Origin: JAAXQD01 sp032126435
Lineage (GTDB): Bacteria; Desulfobacterota; Desulfobacteria; Desulfobacterales; UBA11574
Length of the DNA stretch: 11,223 nt
Assembly: GCA_032126435.1 (NCBI GenBank)
Contig: JAQBBE010000011.1
Location: 1 to 11,223 of the forward strand
Reading direction: 5' to 3'
The position numbers and the translations under genes were made by a program. Under the pieces are notes generated by a model that was given only the letters and a program-made list of their open reading frames with translations, was not told the DNA's origin and did no database searches. Positions 6,664 through 11,223 of the stretch are shown here, piece by piece. Within the stretch, counting starts at the first letter, position 1. Every line of letters starts with the position of its first letter.

Positions 6664-7649
6664 TTTTTCCCCGCTCTCTTTTCAATTTTATGTATCATCC
6701 ACCTTAACAGTTTTTTATTGTCCGTATGGTCCGCAACCGCTTTAAGGTCTGCAAGCGGAATTTCAGCACGCGCCATACTTTTATGGCCACCGGCGGAACC
6801 GATGGCACCAAAACTTTGGTAGGCGACCTTTCCCGCATCCTTGCGAAGCCCGTCGTTTCTCAAGATAAGGATCAGTTTCTTATTACATACACCCGAAACA
6901 ATGCTCCAGTTCACCGTACTGACTTTCATAAAAAAATCCGCAACGAGGACACAGACATCAGGATTTACCACCGCACCGAGATAGGCAAACATACGCCCTT
7001 TTCGAATACGCCGATTGGCAATGGCGATTTCGAAATATTTTAAAAAATCGGGCCTCAACTCCGATCGTTCGATCTTGTTGACAAGGTGGAGGTTGGCATG
7101 ACGGTAAAGAAACTGAAATGCCCTGACATCTTCCATTAAGGTCTGGCGTACAAAATTGTCGGTATCCGTCTTAATGGCATAAAACAGACCGGTGGCAAGT
7201 TTGGCGGAAGGCTTAATTTTCGCCGCCCTTAAATATTCGGTCATTATACTGGCCGTAGCGCCGTATTTAGTTCGGATATCCACAAAAGGCGCCTGGACGC
7301 CCGTATCAGGATGATGATCCACAATTACATCCGACGGGAAGCACTTAAAAATTTCATGATGGTCCGGCTGAGAATCGACAATTACAAACCGGGTGAAGCG
7401 ATCTTGGACAACATCTTTAATTGGGACAATATCGACGCCCAAGAGCCGGATCATGGCGATATTGTCCGGACGTTTAATGATGTTGATGTTGGAGATGGTT
7501 ACACTGGACACTTTGCGCCAGAGCAGTCTTTTAACCGCCATTGCGCTGGCAATGGCATCCGGATCGGCATTAATAACAATGAGAACATTGTCATCGCCGA
7601 CAAACTGATCATAAAAGCGGCGCAATCTCTGTGTATTCGATATTGCCAT
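6660..7649 (-). CDS. DHH/DHHA1-family phosphoesterase (NrnA-like)
   Basis: Predicted Mn2+-dependent phosphoesterase of the DHH superfamily, 329 residues. Relatives (NrnA, GdpP domains) degrade oligoribonucleotides, pAp or cyclic dinucleotides; which of these applies is not shown. DHH-domain motifs occur in order: NADPDA (28-33, with D29 and D31 of NxDxD), VIVDSQPDHH (D92), the signature VDHHPD (110-115) and IKTDTDNF (159-166). The DHHA1 domain ends with GSAGGHKSMARAEIP (284-298), containing the conserved GGH. The start is ATG at 7649, 10 nt after a run of G's; an open extension to 7760 is AT-rich intergenic DNA without homology. It is the first gene of the minus-strand block and diverges from the atp operon across about 240 nt. 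Its stop overlaps the MBL gene by 4 nt. Confidence 0.9.
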   Translation of the reverse strand: MAISNTQRLRRFYDQFVGDDNVLIVINADPDAIASAMAVKRLLWRKVSSVTISNINIIKRPDNIAMIRLLGVDIVPIKDVVQDRFTRFVIVDSQPDHHEIFKCFPSDVIVDHHPDTGVQAPFVDIRTKYGATASIMTEYLRAAKIKPSAKLATGLFYAIKTDTDNFVRQTLMEDVRAFQFLYRHANLHLVNKIERSELRPDFLKYFEIAIANRRIRKGRMFAYLGAVVNPDVCVLVADFFMKVSTVNWSIVSGVCNKKLILILRNDGLRKDAGKVAYQSFGAIGSAGGHKSMARAEIPLADLKAVADHTDNKKLLRWMIHKIEKRAGKK

Positions 7650-7768
7650 ATGTCGATTCCCCCCTTGGATAATGCGAGAGTTAGAATATATTACAAAATA
7701 AGTTAATACAATAATACATTTTTCTTTTTGAAAGTAGAAAAAGACCCCAATAAATTTCACATATCTGC

Positions 7769-7798
7769 TTGACAGTATAGAATATTATCTGCTATCAG
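7769..7798 (+). promoter_or_regulatory. Candidate promoter of the atp operon in the divergent intergenic region
   Basis: A perfect -35 hexamer TTGACA (7769-7774) is followed after 18 nt by TATCAG (7793-7798), a four-of-six match to the -10. Transcription would start near 7805, leaving a 55-85 nt leader before atpZ. It is the best promoter-like sequence in the gap between the DHH gene (7649) and atpZ. The DHH-side part of the gap (7660-7740) is very AT-rich, but I see no convincing minus-strand promoter there. No terminator or riboswitch was recognised. Confidence 0.5.
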
Positions 7799-7888
7799 AC
7801 TAACGGTTTAAAAAGAGCACAACCTGATCATCGGAGAAATAATTTAACAAATCAAATAGTTATGGTGAGACAGGGTGCGCTATATAAA

Positions 7889-8152
7889 ATGTCTTTTAAC
7901 TATAAGAAAAATCGGCCGTGGATTGAAAACCTTTCCATAATTACGCAACTCGGCCTAACCATGGTCGGTTGTATTTTTTTTTGTTTTTTTATCGGCCGGT
8001 ACCTCGATAAATTTTTAGGGACCAAAGGAATATTTGTCGCCATTTTTACGGTTTTGGGGGTTATCGGCGGGGGGATCGTCGTTTATCGCCAGATCCTTGA
8101 AGTTACCGAAATCAAGGAAAAAGATAACAATTCCGACAATGGAATCGCTTAG
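7889..8152 (+). CDS. atpZ: AtpZ-type small membrane protein of the atp operon
   Basis: Small two-helix inner-membrane protein of the AtpZ family (also called putative F0F1-ATPase Ca2+/Mg2+-transport subunit), often encoded before atpI and linked to assembly or ion supply of the ATP synthase. From ATG 7889 it has 87 residues. A basic N terminus (KKNRPWIENLS) is followed by hydrophobic segments at about 18-36 (LGLTMVGCIFFCFFIGRYL) and 45-65 (GIFVAIFTVLGVIGGGIVVYR), separated by the family-typical DKFLGTKG turn, and an acidic tail. An in-frame ATG at 7862 would add nine residues; neither start has a good ribosome binding site, and 7889 was chosen because homologues usually have only about ten residues before the first helix. 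The stop overlaps atpI by 14 nt. Confidence 0.82.
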   Translation: MSFNYKKNRPWIENLSIITQLGLTMVGCIFFCFFIGRYLDKFLGTKGIFVAIFTVLGVIGGGIVVYRQILEVTEIKEKDNNSDNGIA

Positions 8153-8525
8153 GGAAACACAAAAAAAATATTGTTCCAGGGCCATTATCGGAGCCATCTT
8201 TGTTGGCTTTTTCTTTATTATGGCCGGCCAGAAACCTGTGGGCAAAGGTCTGATTCTCGGAACGGTTTTCAGTATTGTCAATTTTATTATAATGGGCGAA
8301 ATGATTCCATTGCGAATCGGCCAATCTAAAAATAAAACCTTCTTTTTTCCACTCATTTCCATATGTTCGAGATATATCCTTTTGGCGGTGCCGTTGATCA
8401 TCGCCATTAAATTCGATCAATACAACCTCATTTCTGTAATTTTCGGAATTTTTATGGTCCAACTGTTTATTCTGACGGACCATTTTTTAAGTTTCATAAA
8501 CTCTATTCGGAGAAAACAGGTCTAG
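8139..8525 (+). CDS. atpI: ATP synthase subunit I (AtpI)
   Basis: Membrane protein AtpI, 128 residues. In Na+ ATP synthases of Ilyobacter and Propionigenium AtpI helps assemble the c-ring, which is of interest here because two kinds of c subunit follow. Four hydrophobic segments are visible at about 15-30, 38-55, 70-88 and 96-115, with the short basic termini usual for the family. The start is ATG 8139, which overlaps the end of atpZ by 14 nt; the frame stays open further upstream, but that part is antiparallel to no conserved sequence and lies inside atpZ. No independent ribosome binding site is evident, so translation is probably coupled to atpZ. It is followed after 7 nt by atpB. Confidence 0.85.
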   Translation: MESLRETQKKYCSRAIIGAIFVGFFFIMAGQKPVGKGLILGTVFSIVNFIIMGEMIPLRIGQSKNKTFFFPLISICSRYILLAVPLIIAIKFDQYNLISVIFGIFMVQLFILTDHFLSFINSIRRKQV

Positions 8526-8532
8526 GCGTAAT

Positions 8533-9207
8533 ATGGAAGATCTCGGTAAAATACACCAACTTATCATTCCGTTCTTTGGGCACGATATAACGTTGAACGT
8601 TGAAGTCATTGTGATGACCTGGATCGTTTTCTTTGCACTCCTTTGCTTTGGATTTTTTGCAACCCAAAAAAAGAGTCGGCTTCCCGGGCCGTTGCAGGTC
8701 GTCGGAGAACTTTTTGTTGAACATCTGTATGCCCTGACCGAAGATGCGCTGGGAAAGGAGCTTTCCAAGACTTACGCACCGCTGATATGTGCCCTGTTCA
8801 TGTTTCTGCTACTTTCCAACTGGCTGGGCATCATTCCCCACCTTGAAGAACCGACCAAGGACCTTAATACGCCGTTAAGTCTTGGACTCATGGGATTCTT
8901 TATTGCACATTATGCAGGGATTAAGGCCAAGGGGTTAAAAACTTATCTAAAAGATTACTGCGAACCAATGTTCATCATGGCGCCGTTGAATATCATCGGA
9001 GAGCTTGCCAAAGTAATTTCCATTTCTTTTCGTCTTTTTGGCAACATTATGGGCGGCGCGATTATCATACTGGTGGTTTCCTATCTGACTTACAGCATTA
9101 TTACGCCACCTTTTTTGAATGCTTTTTTCGGGATGTTCGTCGGAACGATTCAGGCGTTTGTATTTACCATGTTGACGGTGGTATATATTGCGGTTCAGGT
9201 AAATTAA
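8533..9207 (+). CDS. atpB: F0 ATP synthase subunit a
   Basis: Stator subunit a, which holds the two ion half-channels beside the c-ring. The 224 residues are typical for the compact anaerobe form. The essential arginine is R167 in SISFRLFGNIMGG (163-175), equivalent to E. coli R210. E157 (GELAK) lies one helix turn region upstream, and Q207 in GTIQAFVFTMLTVVYI (204-219) corresponds to the conserved Gln of the last helix. The motif SNWLGIIPHLEEPTKDLNTPLSLGL (95-119) is also family-typical. Five to six hydrophobic segments are present. It is separated from atpI by 7 nt and from the four-hairpin c gene by 3 nt, so it is part of one operon. Ion choice cannot be read from this subunit alone. Nothing is missing compared with normal subunit a. 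Confidence 0.97.
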   Translation: MEDLGKIHQLIIPFFGHDITLNVEVIVMTWIVFFALLCFGFFATQKKSRLPGPLQVVGELFVEHLYALTEDALGKELSKTYAPLICALFMFLLLSNWLGIIPHLEEPTKDLNTPLSLGLMGFFIAHYAGIKAKGLKTYLKDYCEPMFIMAPLNIIGELAKVISISFRLFGNIMGGAIIILVVSYLTYSIITPPFLNAFFGMFVGTIQAFVFTMLTVVYIAVQVN

Positions 9208-9210
9208 TTT

Positions 9211-10182
9211 ATGGCATACGACATTCAAACTTGGATTAAGGTAGCTGCTTTCACCGGAGGCGGAATGGCCATGGGATTCGGGGCCATCGGAGCAGCTATT
9301 GGTGAGGGATATACAGCAGCAAGTGCCAACGAGGCCATCGGCCGCAACCCCAAATTGTCCGGCGATATTTTTAAATCCATGCTGGTTGGGCAAGCCATTG
9401 CCGAGTCTGCGTCTATTTTTGCCCTGGTCATCGCAATGATGCTGCTGTTTACCAATTTTCCTGCGCATGCGCTGACGCCGTATGTACTGATAGCGGCAGG
9501 CTTGTGCATGGGTCTCGGAGCCATCGGCTCCGGTGTGGGGTCAGGGTTTCCTGCCGGAGCAGCCTGTAAAGGCATGGCCCGGCAACCGGGAGTCACCGGA
9601 CGTTTAACGACCAATATGCTCATCGGTTCGGCGGTATGTCAGACGCCGGCCATCTTTTCACTGGTGGTATCCTTTATTCTGTTATTTACAGATTTTTCCG
9701 TGCGTCCGGTGTCGCCCACCTGGGCCGCTATTTTGGGTGCCGGAATATCGTCGGGTTTAGGCGCCATCGGCTCCGGTCTGGGGGGAGGTCTTGTAGCGGA
9801 AGCCAGTTGTGATGGCGTTGCCAGACAGCCCTTAACCGCTACACCGGTGACAAATGTCATGCTGCTGGGACAGGCGGTTACCCAGACAACGGCCATCTAT
9901 GCACTTTTGGTCAGCTTTATTCTGATGTTCAAATCTTTCCCGACAACCGATTTGATTGCCCCCCCGATGGCGTTGCTTGCAGCCGGTCTGTGTATGGGGA
10001 TCGGCGCCATCGGCCCTGCAATCGGAGAAGGTTTTGCCGGCCGCAGTGCCGTGGCATGGATCGCGCGGAATCAAGAACATATTGCAGCTCTAACAAGAGT
10101 GATGCTGGTGGGCCAGGCGGTTGCCGAATCCACAGGGATCTATTCGCTGGTGATCGCCCTGGTCTTGATCTTTGTCGTATAA
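9211..10182 (+). CDS. atpE: Four-hairpin fused F0 subunit c (eight membrane helices)
   Basis: Rotor c subunit in which four c-type hairpins are joined in one 323-residue chain; normal F-type c has about 80 residues. First-helix ion-site positions are E32, S111, G192 and E273, and second-helix positions are E65, Q144, Q225 and E306, spaced 79, 81 and 81 residues. Hairpins 1 and 4 keep both carboxylates (GEG and AES); hairpin 4 has the full ESTGIY, while hairpin 1 has ESASIF. Hairpins 2 and 3 have lost both. Each hairpin keeps GAIG in helix 1, and the cytoplasmic loops read GRNP, ARQP, ARQP and ARNQ. The linkers (FTNFP, FTDFS, FKSFP) are similar and in frame with no stop, so this is not a sequencing join. 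The ribosome binding site is poor (AGG, 11 nt upstream). It presumably enters the ring with the single c encoded next. A V-type NtpK identity is unlikely in this F-type operon. Confidence 0.93.
   Translation: MAYDIQTWIKVAAFTGGGMAMGFGAIGAAIGEGYTAASANEAIGRNPKLSGDIFKSMLVGQAIAESASIFALVIAMMLLFTNFPAHALTPYVLIAAGLCMGLGAIGSGVGSGFPAGAACKGMARQPGVTGRLTTNMLIGSAVCQTPAIFSLVVSFILLFTDFSVRPVSPTWAAILGAGISSGLGAIGSGLGGGLVAEASCDGVARQPLTATPVTNVMLLGQAVTQTTAIYALLVSFILMFKSFPTTDLIAPPMALLAAGLCMGIGAIGPAIGEGFAGRSAVAWIARNQEHIAALTRVMLVGQAVAESTGIYSLVIALVLIFVV
9232..10179 (+). repeat. Four tandem c-hairpin coding repeats inside the fused c gene
   Basis: Approximate units are 9232-9456, 9475-9693, 9709-9936 and 9955-10179. 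Each carries a glycine-rich first helix containing GAIG, a polar RNP/RQP-type loop and a second helix with the ion-site residue. Units 2 and 3 resemble one another most (GAIGSG, ARQP, SFILLF/SFILMF), while unit 4 resembles the separate single c gene most. The DNA is clearly diverged between units apart from short stretches. Confidence 0.9.
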
Positions 10183-10215
10183 CTGTGATTGATATAAAAC
10201 CAAAAAAACTCGTTT

Positions 10216-10221
10216 AGGAGG
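10216..10221 (+). promoter_or_regulatory. Strong ribosome binding site of the single-hairpin c gene
   Basis: A perfect AGGAGG lies 6 nt before ATG 10228, in the 45-nt gap after the fused c gene. It is the best ribosome binding site among the atp genes in the window and contrasts with the weak site of the fused c gene. High output of single c relative to the fused form is the expected result. Confidence 0.8.
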
Positions 10222-10227
10222 AACAAA

Positions 10228-10476
10228 ATGGCAATTGAAGGTGTAGATATTGTAAAAGCGGCGGCTTTTCTCGGTGCAGGAATTTCAATGGGGCTTGGCG
10301 CCATCGGACCGGGTGTCGGTGAAGGAATGGCTGCAGCAAAAGCATGTGAAGCAATTGGAAAAAATCCCAAAGAAGCGGGACTGCTGACCCGAACCATGCT
10401 GGTGGGCCAGGCGGTTTCCGAGTCTACCGGAATCTATTCACTGGTTATTGCATTATTGCTTTTATTCGTTGTTTAA
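10228..10476 (+). CDS. atpE: F0 ATP synthase subunit c, single hairpin, two-carboxylate type
   Basis: Rotor subunit c of normal size, 82 residues, two membrane helices (about 7-37 and 53-80). Helix 1 has GAGISMGLGAIGPGVGEG with E32; helix 2 has LVGQAVSESTGIYSLVIAL with E65, S66, T67 and Y70. These numbers coincide with the Na+ ligands of the Ilyobacter tartaricus ring (Q32, E65, S66, T67, Y70), with E replacing Q at 32, as in the two-carboxylate Na+ ring of Fusobacterium nucleatum. Na+ coupling is therefore the best prediction from sequence. The cytoplasmic loop reads GKNP, with K where most c subunits have R. The last 30 residues differ from hairpin 4 of the fused protein at only four positions. 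Translation starts from a strong AGGAGG. Confidence 0.96.
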   Translation: MAIEGVDIVKAAAFLGAGISMGLGAIGPGVGEGMAAAKACEAIGKNPKEAGLLTRTMLVGQAVSESTGIYSLVIALLLLFVV

Positions 10477-10510
10477 TTCCTAAAATTTATATTTTTTAAG
10501 AAAACAGCTT

Positions 10511-10966
10511 ATGCATATTATCAGCAACATAGCCCTAATCAGTATCAATGAGACGTTACTTGTTCAACTGCTCTCTTTTCTGATCTTTTTGTTTATCATT
10601 AACCGTATCATGTTCCGCCCTTTACAAAATGTTAGAAGTGAAAGGGTAAATTACATGGATAAGATAACAATGGATACGGTTGATGCTATAAAGGAACTTG
10701 AAAGCCTAACCCACAAACTTAAAAAGCAGGAATCAGTAGCTAGAAAAAAAGCCCTGGGACTAAAGCATGAAATTGAAGAATCCGGGAGCGTGCAGGCCGC
10801 TGAGATCACAGCTTCTGCCAGAAAACAAATTGAAACCCTAAAAGAAGCGGCTGAAGCGGAAGTTGAGGCTCAGATCTCCGAAGCAAGAAAACATCTCCAA
10901 AAGGAATCTGAAACCCTGGCCGTAAATATCATGGAAAAGCTGTTGGAACGGAGGCTGGCTTCATGA
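10511..10966 (+). CDS. atpF': F0 ATP synthase subunit b' (first of two b-type subunits)
   Basis: Peripheral-stalk subunit, 151 residues. One N-terminal membrane helix (about 10-31, ISINETLLVQLLSFLIFLFII) carries the b'-typical start, followed by NRIMFRPL and a long charged helix rich in Glu, Lys and Ala from about 40 to the end, which would form the stalk coiled coil with the next subunit. It is called b' because it comes first and lacks a leader, while the following gene has one. ATG 10511 has only a weak ribosome binding site (AAGA) after an AT-rich 34-nt gap. The end overlaps the next gene by 4 nt (ATGA), typical for subunits made in equal amounts. Confidence 0.92.
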   Translation: MHIISNIALISINETLLVQLLSFLIFLFIINRIMFRPLQNVRSERVNYMDKITMDTVDAIKELESLTHKLKKQESVARKKALGLKHEIEESGSVQAAEITASARKQIETLKEAAEAEVEAQISEARKHLQKESETLAVNIMEKLLERRLAS

Positions 10967-11223
10967 AATGTATGAGTAAAATCGTCGGGGTATTCTGTTG
11001 TTTCATGGCCGTCGTCTTGAGCCTACATTTTTTGGGTCATGACGCATTTGCAGCTGAAAAATCGAGCAACTGGCGGCCGATATATGATCTGATTCTGCGG
11101 TACATCAATTTCGGGATTATCGTCTTTGTGATCGTTAAATACGGTAAAACTCCGATAATGAACTTCCTTCGGGGCCAAAAAGAAAAGCTGGCCAAAGAAA
11201 TCAAACGGCTTGAAGATGAAAAA
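10963..11223 (+). CDS. atpF: F0 ATP synthase subunit b, N-terminal part, cut by the window edge
   Basis: Second b-type stalk subunit; 87 codons are visible and the frame is open at the edge. The N terminus looks like a signal peptide: MKCMSK, a hydrophobic stretch of about 18 residues (VGVFCCFMAVVLSLHFLG) and AFA-A near residue 30 as a possible cleavage site. After a short polar segment (EKSSNWRPIYD) comes the true membrane helix (about 41-58, LILRYINFGIIVFVIVKY), then PIMNFLRGQKEKLAKEIKRLEDEK, the start of the stalk helix. ATG 10963 overlaps the b' stop (ATGA) and has GGAGG 8 nt upstream; ATG 10972 is a less supported alternative. Further atp genes (delta, alpha, gamma, beta, epsilon) would be expected to the right or elsewhere in the genome. 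Confidence 0.9.
   Translation, partial: MKCMSKIVGVFCCFMAVVLSLHFLGHDAFAAEKSSNWRPIYDLILRYINFGIIVFVIVKYGKTPIMNFLRGQKEKLAKEIKRLEDEK

Noticed and set aside
7650..7760. N-terminal extension of the DHH protein to 7760
   Set aside because: The added residues come from AT-rich intergenic DNA and precede a G-rich ribosome binding site for the ATG at 7649.
9211..10182. The fused c gene as a frameshift or assembly join of four separate genes
   Set aside because: The frame is continuous, the linkers between hairpins are similar to each other in length and composition, no ribosome binding sites precede hairpins 2-4, and the silencing substitutions are specific to the middle units.
9211..10182. A V-type or A-type rotor protein (NtpK-like) from a separate ATPase
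   Set aside because: The neighbours are F-type subunits a, c, b' and b, and each hairpin follows the F-type pattern with GAIG, RNP/RQP loop and ES-type site in the retained units.

Overview
The window looks like a stretch of chromosome from a Gram-negative anaerobe of the Desulfobacterota (delta-proteobacterial, Desulfobacterales-like sulfate reducer). This is inferred from the siroheme/CcsA-like/glutamyl-tRNA reductase gene order, the DksA type, and an atp locus with paired b'/b subunits and a leader-bearing b. No gene here proves sulfate reduction. No RNA genes, insertion sequences, prophage genes or CRISPR arrays were seen, and no gap between genes exceeds about 300 bases.

Positions 1-7649 hold nine genes, all on the minus strand. 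In transcription order they are a DHH/DHHA1 phosphoesterase, an MBL-fold hydrolase (ATGA overlap with the DHH gene), a short intergenic region with a heptanucleotide repeat, a Met8/SirC-type siroheme enzyme, a CcsA/HemX-family membrane protein, hemA, fabD (TTG start), dksA, a PHP phosphoesterase and rnc (cut by the window edge). The sirC-ccsA-hemA block joins the first step of tetrapyrrole synthesis to the siroheme branch. The block after it mixes fatty-acid initiation, stringent-response control of RNA polymerase and RNA processing. A promoter-like sequence with an inverted repeat lies upstream of dksA.

Positions 7650-11223 hold a divergent operon on the plus strand for an F-type ATP synthase membrane sector: atpZ, atpI, atpB (subunit a), two different c-subunit genes, atpF' (b') and the start of atpF (b). 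The outstanding feature is the first c gene. It encodes one 323-residue protein made of four tandem c-type hairpins (eight membrane helices). Hairpins 1 and 4 keep both ion-site carboxylates. In hairpins 2 and 3 both are gone: Ser or Gly in the first helix and Gln in the second. A normal 82-residue single-hairpin c subunit follows, with a much stronger ribosome binding site and a complete two-carboxylate, Na+-type ligand set (E32, E65, S66, T67, Y70). Together they suggest a hybrid rotor ring with fewer ion sites than hairpins, probably coupled to Na+. The published analogue I know is the Acetobacterium woodii hybrid ring with its two-hairpin V-type c1 subunit; a four-hairpin bacterial F-type c subunit with silenced middle sites is a different arrangement.
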